The position numbers and the translations under genes are program-made. From Enterococcus ratti (GTDB lineage: Bacteria > Bacillota > Bacilli > Lactobacillales > Enterococcaceae): a stretch of DNA of 45,587 bases. The stretch covers positions 1 to 45,587 of the forward strand of contig NZ_JXLB01000017.1 in the NCBI RefSeq assembly GCF_001886195.1, read 5' to 3'. Positions 1 to 7,804 of this stretch are shown piece by piece. How positions within the stretch are numbered: position 1 is the first letter of the stretch; every line of letters begins with the position of its first letter. The notes below the pieces were generated by a model that was not told where the DNA came from, did no database searches, and saw nothing but the letters and a program-made list of their open reading frames with translations.

Positions 1-25
1 TATTAGGCATATTCGGTAAAAATAA

Positions 26-160
26 TTACTCACTCCACTTTTTATAATCAGTTCCACCTGGGATACTTGCATTCATGACTGCTGGTTCTACATTATTCAT
101 GTCTAATATAGAATAAATTTTAGATTGTGAAAGTCCTGATTGATAAATTAAGGAATTCTT
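26..160 (-). pseudogene. C-terminal fragment of an unidentified gene
   Basis: An open frame of 44 codons on the minus strand ends in TAA and is closed upstream by an in-frame TAA. The peptide contains SGLSQSKIYSILD and ends GGTDYKKWSE. It has no convincing start and no ribosome binding site of its own, although an internal ATG exists. It looks like the 3' end of a larger broken gene, or a chance frame. The Ser-Gln-Ser-Lys-Ile-Tyr stretch is faintly like a helix-turn-helix recognition helix, but this is too short to assign a family. Confidence 0.2.
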
Positions 161-227
161 TTAGAGAGATTTTGCCTTGCTTTTGCCTATAGTTGACGTA
201 TTTTATAAAGTGTGAAAACTTTAGTCT

Positions 228-761
228 TTACTTTAAGGTGACTAATTTTTTCAAAGGAGCCGTTCCAAAATGTTTTTCTTGATAAAGTAAAATTTCTGCA
301 CAAGCTCGGCTGTCTTCTAATGCATCATGATGGTGAGTTAAAGAAATATTTAACTGTTTACAGATAGTATGCAAGCGATGATTTGGCATTTCTGGAAATA
401 ATTGTCGACTCGTTTTTACTGTACATAAGGATAAATAATTGGGTTGGTAAAGACCATAGTAATCTAAACAATCAGCTAAAATTTTGGTATCAAAAGCAGC
501 ATTGTGGGCAACGACTAGACGATTTTTTTTGAAATATTGTTGGATGTCTTGCCAAACTTCAGGAAATTTTGGTGCATGACGTACATCTTCTTGATGGATA
601 CCATGAATTTGAATGTTTCTCCAAAAAAAAGGTGTTTCTGGTTGAATTAAAGTGTAATATTCACCAATAATTTGACTATTTTGTACCATGACTAATGCTA
701 AAGAACAAGCACTGTGAGGTTGATGATTTGCTGTTTCAAAATCCATTGCAACAAAGTTCAT
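228..761 (-). CDS. DnaQ-like 3'-5' exonuclease (DEDDh family)
   Basis: A 177-aa protein of the DEDDh exonuclease superfamily (DNA polymerase III epsilon-like domain). Exo I is seen as DFET near residue 7, Exo II as HNAAFD in the middle and Exo III as HHDALEDSRA near the C-terminus, giving the Asp/Glu/Asp/His/Asp metal-binding set. Length is that of a free-standing exonuclease domain. I chose the ATG at 761 because a GGGAGGG ribosome binding site lies 8 nt upstream; an in-frame TTG six bases earlier is too close to it. It probably trims single-stranded or mismatched DNA ends or RNA; the substrate cannot be read from sequence. It is separated from the exonuclease III gene by a terminator, so it is likely transcribed alone. 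Confidence 0.85.
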   Translation of the reverse strand: MNFVAMDFETANHQPHSACSLALVMVQNSQIIGEYYTLIQPETPFFWRNIQIHGIHQEDVRHAPKFPEVWQDIQQYFKKNRLVVAHNAAFDTKILADCLDYYGLYQPNYLSLCTVKTSRQLFPEMPNHRLHTICKQLNISLTHHHDALEDSRACAEILLYQEKHFGTAPLKKLVTLK

Positions 762-919
762 GTTCAAAACCCTCCCTAAAAGCTAACTATTCATAGAAAA
801 AACAAATAAAAGAAAACTAACGAAAAAGTATGTAAAAATCATTAAAACGCAAAGAAAAAGCAGCTTTTTGTTTTTACGCCAAAAATGGAACAAACCATTT
901 AAAAAATTTTTTTGTAAAT

Positions 920-968
920 GAAGAGGGAATTTCGTCAATCAATAGATTGGCATCATTCCCCTTTCTTC
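920..968 (-). terminator. Intrinsic terminator downstream of exoA
   Basis: Arms GAAGAGGGAAT and ATTCCCCTTTCTTC form a hairpin just past the end of the exonuclease III gene. On the minus strand it is followed after a few bases by an A/T-rich run (AAAAAAATTTTTTT), consistent with termination of exoA transcripts before the DnaQ-like gene. Confidence 0.6.
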
Positions 969-1001
969 ATGAAAAGAGCTTATCATTTGAACTGATCATT
1001 G

Positions 1002-1757
1002 TTATTCATTTAAGTCTAACTCAACTGGGCAATGGTCACTTCCCATAATAGAAGTATGAATTTTGGCGTCACTTAATTGCGGTTTCAACTCTTCACTGAT
1101 TAAGAAGTAATCGATACGCCAGCCTGCGTTATTCTTTCTAGCATTGAAACGATAGCTCCACCATGAATAAATTCCTTCTTGGTTCGGATAAAAATAGCGG
1201 AAAGTATCGATAAAGCCATTATTTAATAGACGAGAAAATGCCTCTCTTTCTTCAATAGTAAAGCCCGCATTTTTTTGATTGGTTTTCCAATTTTTTAAAT
1301 CGATTTCTTGATGTGCCACATTTAAGTCTCCACAAACGATCACAGGTTTTTGTTTTTTTAGTTCTTCTAAATAATGATAAAAAGCTTCTTCCCATTGCAG
1401 GCGATAATCTAATCGTTTTAATTCATTTTGTGAATTTGGCGTGTAGCAGGTCACCAAAAAAAATTTAGGATATTCTAGTGTAATGAGACGTCCTTCTTGA
1501 TCATGTAGCTCAATGCCCATTCCATAAGAAACATTGAGAGCTGCTTTTTTTGTAAAGATGGCTGTACCAGAATAGCCTTTTCTTTTGGCATAATTCCAAT
1601 ATTGGTAATAACCGGGTAAGTCTAATTCGATCTGTCCTGATTGCAGTTTTATTTCTTGCAGACAAAAAAAATCTGCGTCTAATTCCTTAAATACTTCTAG
1701 AAAATTTTTATTAACAATGGCCCGAAGTCCATTGACATTCCATGAAATTAACTTCAA
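1002..1757 (-). CDS. exoA: Exodeoxyribonuclease III / AP endonuclease
   Basis: A 251-aa member of the Xth/ExoA branch of the endonuclease-exonuclease-phosphatase superfamily, acting at abasic sites in base excision repair and as a double-strand 3'-5' exonuclease. Visible motifs in order: SWNVNGLRA at the N-terminus, LQEIKL (Mg-binding Glu), GDLNVAH (catalytic Asp/Asn), WRIDYFL and the C-terminal GSDHCPV with the catalytic Asp-His. Full length for the family. The start is a TTG with AAAGGAAG upstream; no ATG fits the conserved Lys-Leu-Ile-Ser-Trp-Asn start. It appears monocistronic, ending in an intrinsic terminator. Confidence 0.93.
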   Translation of the reverse strand: MKLISWNVNGLRAIVNKNFLEVFKELDADFFCLQEIKLQSGQIELDLPGYYQYWNYAKRKGYSGTAIFTKKAALNVSYGMGIELHDQEGRLITLEYPKFFLVTCYTPNSQNELKRLDYRLQWEEAFYHYLEELKKQKPVIVCGDLNVAHQEIDLKNWKTNQKNAGFTIEEREAFSRLLNNGFIDTFRYFYPNQEGIYSWWSYRFNARKNNAGWRIDYFLISEELKPQLSDAKIHTSIMGSDHCPVELDLNE

Positions 1758-1849
1758 CTTGCTGCACTTCCTTTCTTGTTATTGATTCTTGCGATTCTAT
1801 TGTACCTTATTTTAATTAAAAATAGTGTAAGATAAGAGTAATTAATTGA

Positions 1850-2149
1850 ATGATTGAGGCTAGTAAGGAAATTCCTTTAGACACGACTTCTTCTAGAACT
1901 AGAGGTTTTGCTTATACATTAATTTAGGACCTAAAATAAGAAAAATGAATGGCTGGGTAGCAGGTACTTTTGCAGCTGGATATATAGGCTTTTATCTTAA
2001 ACAATTTATTGTTAATCCTATTACTGCAGGCGCTGTTGCTTGGAACATGTGCTTCTATTAAATGGGCTGTAGAGAATGGGGTTAGACGAGTTTCTGTAGG
2101 AAAAAATATTGCAGGTTTTAGCATGGCTTTTAATGTTAATGTATTGTAG
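1850..2149 (+). pseudogene. Frameshifted small-peptide gene, possibly bacteriocin-like
   Basis: Three consecutive frame segments read as one small Gly/Ala-rich protein if two frame changes are allowed. Segment one starts ATG at 1850 (MIEASKEIPLDTTSS...) and stops at TAG 1927. Segment two continues in another frame through LGPKIRKMNGWVAGTFAAGY to about 2040. Segment three runs GTCASIKWAVENGVRR to TAG at 2149. The middle part is amphipathic and Gly/Ala-rich like many bacteriocin precursors, and a small membrane protein follows 11 nt later, as immunity genes do. No family motif (YGNGV, double-glycine leader) is present, so the bacteriocin idea is only a suggestion and the reading could be chance. 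Confidence 0.25.
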
Positions 2150-2160
2150 GTAACGAAAAT

Positions 2161-2376
2161 ATGCATAGTAAAATCGTGTTTTCACTCAAGACAGCCTTAG
2201 TGACGTTAGCATTAACTGTGTTTATTTTGTTTTTGATTTCTTTTTGGGTTCATATTAAAATGTGGGATTGGTGTTTTTGGAGTTGTCTCTTTATTGGATC
2301 CTTTCTATACGGACAATTCGCTTATGATAAAATGAAAAATAATATTTTATTTTTGCTTCTCTCTGTAACTTTTTAG
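2161..2376 (+). CDS. Small hydrophobic membrane protein, unknown function
   Basis: A 71-aa ORF whose sequence is mostly membrane segments: roughly residues 9-30, 34-52 and the hydrophobic C-terminus, with basic residues at the N-terminus (MHSK) and DKMKNN between segments. The ribosome binding site is weak (AGGT 10 nt upstream). It lies directly after the decayed peptide ORF ending at 2149. Size and topology resemble small bacteriocin immunity proteins, but there is no recognisable family motif. It may be non-functional like its surroundings. Confidence 0.35.
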   Translation: MHSKIVFSLKTALVTLALTVFILFLISFWVHIKMWDWCFWSCLFIGSFLYGQFAYDKMKNNILFLLLSVTF

Positions 2377-2520
2377 TTGTTATCTTTTTCTATTCTTATA
2401 GGATGATGTCAATGTTAAAAATCTTTTAGAATCGCCGCTAGATTCGTATTTTTTATTTTTCAAGTTTATCCTGATCGGTTGTAAGTTTTCAGTAAAGATG
2501 CTGTATTTTAGGTGCGAAAC

Positions 2521-2814
2521 ATGATAATTTGGCTTGGCACACAAGAAAGCCGACCTTGCCAGTAGGGGCGGCTTTATGAAATTTCTGAGCTAACAGAGAT
2601 GATTGTTCCTCAGATAGCAGGAAAACAATTGAAAAAATTTGGCGATTGGGAGAATACATTAGTAAAGTGTGGATTTTAGCCCATGGTTCAGGATTTTTTA
2701 TCAGAAATAAACAAAAAATCACTAAATGTAGTTGTACTGAAACAACAAGATATTTATAAAAGTCATGTACTTTGTGAAGTGATGTTGGTTAAACCGATTA
2801 GATGGCAAATGTAA
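2521..2814 (+). pseudogene. Decayed ORF interrupted by two in-frame TAG codons
   Basis: A 97-codon frame from ATG 2521 to TAA 2814 is open except for two amber codons, one after MIIWLGTQESRPCQ and one after FGDWENTLVKCGF. The segments between stops have protein-like composition (for example YEISELTEMIVPQIAGK and VVVLKQQDIYKSH). I do not recognise the family. Together with the neighbouring broken ORFs it suggests an old accessory insert between exoA and murB that has decayed. Confidence 0.3.
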
Positions 2815-2885
2815 GGGAAACTGGTAAGTTTGTTTTAAGCGTGATAAAATAATGGAGATATTTGAGATAGAAGGGAAAATCCTGA

Positions 2886-3791
2886 GTGAATAAAGAAGAG
2901 TTAATTGAATTTTTATCAGAAATCAATCTGTTGTTTGATGAACCATTAATGAAATATACGTTCACAAAAACAGGTGGTGTGGCGGATGTTCTTGCGTTTC
3001 CAAAAACGCAAAATGAAGTAAAAAAAATAGTCAATTATTGTCGAACACATCAGGTACCTTGGATGGTTTTAGGGAATGCAAGTAATTTAATTGTTCAAGA
3101 TGGTGGCATTCGAGGGGTAGTAATCATGTTAACGAAAATGCAACAAATACGAGTAGAAGGCACAACAGTGATTGCTGAAGCGGGGGCTAAATTAATTGAT
3201 GCGACTTATGTGGCTTTAGATGCCTCTTTAACAGGGTTTGAGTTTGCTTGTGGTATTCCGGGAAGTATTGGTGGTGCGGTTTATATGAATGCTGGTGCTT
3301 ATGGCGGAGAAATTAAAGACGTAGTGGCTGAAGTAGATGTTTTGTTAGAAGATGGAACGTTACAAACGATCGTAAATGAAGAGATGGACTTTTCTTATCG
3401 GTATAGTAAAGTCCAAAATACGAAAGCGATTATTTTAGAAGCACGTTTTCAGTTAACAACAGGTGATTATGAAACAATTAAAAAACGTATGGATGAATTA
3501 ACACAATTACGACAATCAAAACAACCACTAGAATATCCTTCTTGTGGAAGTGTATTTAAACGTCCAGTCGGGCACTTTACGGGGCAATTGATTCAACAAG
3601 CAGGCTTACAGGGATTAAAATGGGGTGGCGCACAAATTTCTGAAAAACATGCAGGATTTATTGTCAACGTTGATCATGCGACTGCGACAGATTATATCGA
3701 ATTGATTGCGCACATTCAAGAAGTGATTAAGAAAAAATTTGATGTATCTCTAGAAACCGAAGTACGAATCATTGGCGAAGACAAACGTTAG
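2886..3791 (+). CDS. murB: UDP-N-acetylenolpyruvoylglucosamine reductase
   Basis: MurB catalyses the NADPH-dependent, FAD-linked reduction of UDP-GlcNAc-enolpyruvate to UDP-MurNAc, the second committed step of peptidoglycan precursor synthesis in the cytoplasm. The 301-aa protein shows the FAD-binding signatures GNASNLIV and GIPGSIGGAVYMNAGAYGGE, a YRYS segment, the catalytic Ser region PSCGSVFKRP and a C-terminal Glu in LETEVRIIGE. Length fits the shorter Gram-positive form. Start is GTG; the next in-frame ATG would cut off the conserved N-terminus. It stands alone on the plus strand after decayed accessory ORFs. Confidence 0.96.
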   Translation: MNKEELIEFLSEINLLFDEPLMKYTFTKTGGVADVLAFPKTQNEVKKIVNYCRTHQVPWMVLGNASNLIVQDGGIRGVVIMLTKMQQIRVEGTTVIAEAGAKLIDATYVALDASLTGFEFACGIPGSIGGAVYMNAGAYGGEIKDVVAEVDVLLEDGTLQTIVNEEMDFSYRYSKVQNTKAIILEARFQLTTGDYETIKKRMDELTQLRQSKQPLEYPSCGSVFKRPVGHFTGQLIQQAGLQGLKWGGAQISEKHAGFIVNVDHATATDYIELIAHIQEVIKKKFDVSLETEVRIIGEDKR

Positions 3792-3903
3792 AAATGGCAA
3801 ACATCAATTTTAACTAATTAGAGATAGTATAAAATTTCTCCATTAAATAAATGGGTAGTTGATTTGACTGAACTTTAGTTTTTAAATAAAAAGGAGAGAA
3901 TGC

Positions 3904-4491
3904 ATGTTAGATAAACGAGTGCCTTATGCAGAAATTTGGATGACTCGACCAATAAGTGAAGCATTGCCAATAGTTTCTTTGCCGGAAGGGTACCATTTTG
4001 AATCGTATACTGTAGGAGATGAAAAAGAATGGGCACGCATTGAGGCATCTGTGGGGGAATTTGCAACGAAAGCACAAGGACTAGCATATTTTCAACGTGT
4101 TTTTTCTCCTTATTTGCAACAGCTTAAACAACGCATGTTGTTTGTAGCGACGGATGCTGGTGAAAAAGTTGCAACATGTACGGCTTGGTACAAAAAGCGT
4201 AAAGATGGAACTTATCCGCTTTTTCACTGGCTGGCAGTAACTCCACCACATCAAGGAAAAGGAATTGCCAAAGCTTTAACTGTCGAAGTACTGCGTCTTT
4301 TTCAAGAGGTTGAAGTACAGGGTCCGATTTATTTGCATACACAAACGTGGAGTCATCTTGCAATCAGGCTTTACCAGCAATTAGGTTTTTCGATTAGTTC
4401 AGAAAATTTTTCAGGCAGTCAAAATAGTGAATACCTATTCGTAATGGAAGTACTGGAACAACTAAAAATCAATGAAAAAAACAAGCGTTAA
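3904..4491 (+). CDS. GNAT-family N-acetyltransferase
   Basis: A 195-aa GCN5-related acetyltransferase. The acetyl-CoA binding signature is HQGKGIAKAL around residue 115, preceded by the beta strand FHWLAVTPPH and followed by LHTQTWSHLAIRLYQQLGF, the usual motif B with its C-terminal Tyr/Gly-Phe. Residues 1-30 form an N-terminal extension before the fold. A strong ribosome binding site (AAGGAGAG) lies just upstream. The acceptor substrate is unknown. The bacteriocin-immunity-type gene follows 90 bp later, with no terminator seen between, so cotranscription is possible. Confidence 0.85.
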   Translation: MLDKRVPYAEIWMTRPISEALPIVSLPEGYHFESYTVGDEKEWARIEASVGEFATKAQGLAYFQRVFSPYLQQLKQRMLFVATDAGEKVATCTAWYKKRKDGTYPLFHWLAVTPPHQGKGIAKALTVEVLRLFQEVEVQGPIYLHTQTWSHLAIRLYQQLGFSISSENFSGSQNSEYLFVMEVLEQLKINEKNKR

Positions 4492-4581
4492 TTTCACTTG
4501 TCAAATTTACAATCATTGCTGACTTTTATGTATAAAAATTAGTCTAGATATTTCACAATACTTAGTCAAAGGAGAAAGCAA

Positions 4582-4881
4582 ATGAAAAAGACCAAAGAAA
4601 TTGAAACAATATTATCGGAAATATATGATCTGATTTTGGATACAAAAATAAAAGAGGAAGAGCGTACAATATTGCTAACAGCTAAAAATAGCCTAGAAAA
4701 AAAACATTACTTTCCAAAGGTGATGCAGGATTTAGAATGTCAATTGCGTCCGTTGGCGATTAAAGGAGAATTAACACCTACGATCGCAGCGTTTTATATG
4801 AAAATTTCTACTTTAGGAAAATTTGAAAAAGAGTTAGGTCGTGGTCTTGCTTCAATGCCTATTACTTTTGGACACTTTTAA
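4582..4881 (+). CDS. Enterocin A immunity-type protein
   Basis: A 99-aa cytoplasmic helical protein that fits the EntA_Immun family (immunity to class IIa bacteriocins through the mannose PTS receptor). Family-like features are the N-terminal ILSEIYDLILD helix, the ERTILLTAKNSLEK helix, the central LRPLAIKGELTP and the FYMKISTLGKFEKELG C-terminal part. It has a good ribosome binding site (AAAGGAG). No intact bacteriocin structural gene lies beside it, so it is an orphan immunity gene, as is common in enterococci. A perfect 11-bp-stem terminator follows immediately. The family call is from remembered family resemblance, not from an alignment. Confidence 0.7.
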   Translation: MKKTKEIETILSEIYDLILDTKIKEEERTILLTAKNSLEKKHYFPKVMQDLECQLRPLAIKGELTPTIAAFYMKISTLGKFEKELGRGLASMPITFGHF

Positions 4882-4888
4882 CATAGAG

Positions 4889-4949
4889 GCCGCCATTTAT
4901 CTGTGTTTAGAGCGTGAAGTAAAAGTATTCTTTGCTTCACGCTCTTTTA
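4889..4949 (+). repeat. Dispersed repeat copy 1, containing a strong terminator
   Basis: The segment beginning CGCC and running through ATCTGTGTTTAGAG and GAAGTAAAAGTATTCTTT recurs at 18349-18414. Here it carries a perfect 11-bp stem, AGAGCGTGAAG with CTTCACGCTCT, then TTTTAT, so it acts as the terminator of the immunity gene. In the second copy the stem is degenerate. Confidence 0.7.
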
Positions 4950-5128
4950 TTGTTGCTAATATACAATAAATTTTGCTACTTCTTGTTAGGAAATAAAACA
5001 GAGATTTCATTTTCTAACATGTTCTATGAATCTTTTTTGTCTTAGTTAACTGATGCACTTTTAGTTGGTAAAAAAGAAAAGGTTAAGCTATGAAGAATTG
5101 TTTTTCGACTAAACTAGGAAGGTTTATT

Positions 5129-5944
5129 TTATTGACGCTTTTCTCTTTTTTTTCTAGGAATAAAATTTTTTATAAATGTAAATTTTCGATAATCGTTTTG
5201 ACTATAAAGATAGCCAAAGATGCTAAAGGTTAAGGCACCAATGAAATTGACAAATAAGTCTTTCATTGTATCCATATTTCCGATATCTAAATAGCCTCCA
5301 GAAAGAACATATTTTTCTGTTTTTCCTGCGGTATTTTTATGTTCAATAATAGTTTTTTTGATGTTATTGATTGTATAAACTGTATGTCCGTCTTTACTAA
5401 GCTCTACGCTATTAATTTCTTGAATCACGCTATCTTTTTGCATGTCAAGTTGAAATAAATGATCGGCAGAAAATTCAACAAATTCCCACATGACACCTAC
5501 AGTCATTGAAAAGCAAAAAGAAACAACAGCCAAAAGCAAGGGGGTCAGATTTAATGCTTTTGTATTTTTGTTAAGTAAATAGACAAGAGAAAAGCCAACT
5601 CCCCCTGCTAGAAAGCCACTTAAGCCATGAAGACCGGTATCCCACATAGAAAAGTAATCATAAAAATTACTTAATTCACCTAAAACGGTTGCACTGAAAA
5701 TAAATGAGAGGATAATAATTTCCAACATATTTGGTATTTCAATCTTTAACACTTTTTCTAAAAAATAAGGAATCTCAAATAAAATTAACGTGAATAACAA
5801 GAGAAACACATTACTTATATTGTTTTGAATGATTTGATCAACCAACATGATTATGACAATAATTCGTAAGAGAATATAAAAAGCATGGGTAATCATTCTA
5901 GCTGATTTAGTTTCATTCATAAAAAACCTTTTCACATAATTCAT
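5129..5944 (-). CDS. YjdF-like (DUF2238) multi-pass membrane protein
   Basis: A 271-aa integral membrane protein with about seven hydrophobic segments and a basic C-terminus (RKKREKRQ). Conserved-looking polar motifs sit at membrane edges: WDTGLHGLSGFLAGG, GVMWEFVEFSADHLF and YLDIGNMDTMKDLFVNFIGA. These Asp/His/Glu positions match what I remember of the YjdF/DUF2238 family, whose function is unknown. Between the last two membrane segments lies a polar loop of about 60 residues. It is transcribed alone on the minus strand. A GTATAAT-aaag-ATTATAC palindrome in its promoter region may be an operator. Confidence 0.65.
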   Translation of the reverse strand: MNYVKRFFMNETKSARMITHAFYILLRIIVIIMLVDQIIQNNISNVFLLLFTLILFEIPYFLEKVLKIEIPNMLEIIILSFIFSATVLGELSNFYDYFSMWDTGLHGLSGFLAGGVGFSLVYLLNKNTKALNLTPLLLAVVSFCFSMTVGVMWEFVEFSADHLFQLDMQKDSVIQEINSVELSKDGHTVYTINNIKKTIIEHKNTAGKTEKYVLSGGYLDIGNMDTMKDLFVNFIGALTFSIFGYLYSQNDYRKFTFIKNFIPRKKREKRQ

Positions 5945-5960
5945 AAAATAACCCCTTTAC

Positions 5961-5978
5961 GTATAATAAAGATTATAC
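5961..5978 (-). promoter_or_regulatory. Palindrome over the -10 of the YjdF-like gene
   Basis: Perfect 7-bp arms GTATAAT and ATTATAC separated by AAAG. On the minus strand the upstream arm supplies a TATAAT -10 box for the YjdF-like gene, so a repressor bound here would block its promoter. No good -35 was found and the regulator is unknown. Confidence 0.4.
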
Positions 5979-6216
5979 TAGGAAAAAAGTGTGAGCTCTA
6001 TTTTTTTGTACTAAAAGAATAAATAATTTAAGAAGAAAAAAATCAACTAATCACTTTATTTTAAAAAAAGATACATAAATACTTGAAATTGTGGTTTTTT
6101 CAATTAAACTAAAAAAGGAGAATAAATTTTTAAGTGGAAAAGCAAAGAAAGTATATAGATTTTTACATATTATAAATGACTTTTCAAACAAACATCAAGA
6201 AAAAGGGAAAGAGTAA

Positions 6217-6735
6217 ATGAGTGAACAATTATTTTTTATATTTATAATGATCGCTATCGTAAGATTATATGTACTAAAAATTTCAAGTAAACATGCCAAA
6301 CAATTATTAAGTACAGGAGCGACGGAATACGGTAAAGTGGCAACCAAATGGTTAGCAATATTACATACATTGTTTTATTTTTCAGCTTTCTTTGAAGGAA
6401 TCATTCGTAAAGTCCAGTTTGACTGGACTAGTTTCATCGGTGTTTGTCTGATCGTTTTTTCATTTCTTACGCTATTTTGGGTAATGAAATTATTAGGAAA
6501 TTATTGGTCTGTCAAACTAATATTTGAAACGAACCATCAATTGATTGACCATTGGTTGTTTAATCGTGTGAAACACCCAAATTATTTTTTAAATATTTTA
6601 CCTGAACTATTAGGAGTTGTTCTTCTTTTTCATGCTTATATCACTTTAAGTGTTTTTCTTCTTCCTTACAGCGTATGCCTTTATTTGCGAATAAAAAAAG
6701 AAAATCAGATCGTTGCATCTATCAGCCATGCATAA
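6217..6735 (+). CDS. Isoprenylcysteine carboxyl methyltransferase-like membrane protein
   Basis: A 172-aa protein with four to five membrane segments. The C-terminal half has the ICMT/PEMT-type S-adenosylmethionine site: NYWSVKLI, then RVKHPNYFLNILPELLG and the terminal RIKKENQI with its Glu. Bacterial members such as YpbQ methylate small isoprenoid or polyketide acids rather than prenylated proteins, but the substrate here is unknown. The start follows GGGAAAGAG. It is isolated, ending in a perfect bidirectional terminator shared with the convergent quinone reductase gene. Confidence 0.75.
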   Translation: MSEQLFFIFIMIAIVRLYVLKISSKHAKQLLSTGATEYGKVATKWLAILHTLFYFSAFFEGIIRKVQFDWTSFIGVCLIVFSFLTLFWVMKLLGNYWSVKLIFETNHQLIDHWLFNRVKHPNYFLNILPELLGVVLLFHAYITLSVFLLPYSVCLYLRIKKENQIVASISHA

Positions 6736-6777
6736 AAAAGTTTGAAGGATTCTTTGCTGGATCCTTCAAACTTTTTT
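6734..6777. terminator. Bidirectional terminator between convergent genes
   Basis: Perfect 17-bp arms, AAAAAAGTTTGAAGGAT and its reverse complement, enclose a 10-base loop. The A-run and T-run ends allow it to stop transcription from both sides (ICMT-like gene on plus, quinone reductase on minus). Confidence 0.9.
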
Positions 6778-6814
6778 AGCTATTTAAATGGGGAAACTAT
6801 TTAGCAGATGGCAA

Positions 6815-7801
6815 TTATTTAGAGGACAAAGTTAAAATAATTTTTCCGATATTTTTATTTGCTTCCATATATTCGTGTGCTTTTTTTACTTCATCTAAAG
6901 AAAAAGTTCGATCAATGATGGGTTTTACTTGTTTCTTAGCAAGATAAGGTCCAACGACTTTCATAAATTCTTGTGTTAACATTGCTTTATAGCGATCGCT
7001 TCTAGGGGTAAGTAATGTACCAATTAATTGGATTCGTTTAGTTATTAGTGTTTCTAAGTTCATAGTGGGAAGAATTGTTCCACCCAACATACCAATTAAT
7101 ACCCAACGACCATCTACAGCGATAGAAGCCAAGTTTTTTTCCCAATAAGAAGCACCAATAAAATCTAAAATAACATTTACTCCTATACCATTAGTTATTC
7201 TAGCTACTTCTTCTTGGAAATTTTGTGTTTTATAATTGATCAGTTCATCTGCACCTAGCTTTTGACAAAAAGTCAATTTTTCTTCTGAACCAGCCGTTAC
7301 AATAACTTTTGCTTTTGATAGTTGTTTAGCTAATTGTATCGCTGCCGTTCCTACGCCACTTGCGCTCGCATGAATGAGTACCGTTTCACCTTTTTGTAAT
7401 TTTCCCAACCAATAAAGTGTTTGATACGCTGTTAGAAAAACTTCTGAAAGGCCTGCCGCCTCTATATAATCTAAAGAATCAGGCAGCAAGATTGCTCGAT
7501 CGGCTGGCATAACGGCATACTCAGCATAGCCTCCTAAATTCACTAACCCACAAACTCTCGTTCCGGGGATAAAGTGGTCCTCAGAACAAGGACTTTCAAC
7601 GACTTCACCAGCAACCTCCACTCCCAAAATAGGATAAGGTGGTTGTTGAGCAGTTGCTTGTCTGCGCATGATATCTGTCCGATTAATAGCGGCCGCATGG
7701 ACTTTAATGAGTAACTGTCCTTTTTCAGGTTTAGGTTTAAGTGCATTAATTTCTTGTAAAACTTCAGCAGAACCGGGATGCTTAATTGTAATCGCCCGCA
7801 T
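6815..7801 (-). CDS. NADPH:quinone reductase, zinc-independent MDR family
   Basis: A 328-aa medium-chain dehydrogenase/reductase of the quinone oxidoreductase (PIG3-like) type. The N-terminal GroES-like part contains HAAAINRTDIMRR and PYPILGVEVAGEV with no zinc-binding Cys/His cluster. The Rossmann part has the nucleotide motif HASASGVGTAAIQLAK and ends with KAHEYMEANKNIGKIIL. It likely reduces quinones or enones with NADPH. It is the second gene of a two-gene operon, three bases after the NAD(P)-binding protein, with GAGGAG as ribosome binding site. Confidence 0.85.
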   Translation of the reverse strand: MRAITIKHPGSAEVLQEINALKPKPEKGQLLIKVHAAAINRTDIMRRQATAQQPPYPILGVEVAGEVVESPCSEDHFIPGTRVCGLVNLGGYAEYAVMPADRAILLPDSLDYIEAAGLSEVFLTAYQTLYWLGKLQKGETVLIHASASGVGTAAIQLAKQLSKAKVIVTAGSEEKLTFCQKLGADELINYKTQNFQEEVARITNGIGVNVILDFIGASYWEKNLASIAVDGRWVLIGMLGGTILPTMNLETLITKRIQLIGTLLTPRSDRYKAMLTQEFMKVVGPYLAKKQVKPIIDRTFSLDEVKKAHEYMEANKNIGKIILTLSSK

Positions 7802-7804
7802 GAT

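Noticed and set aside
2489-2722. 77-codon minus-strand ORF over the decayed region
   Set aside because: Antisense to the amber-interrupted frame, no ribosome binding site and no recognisable motif.
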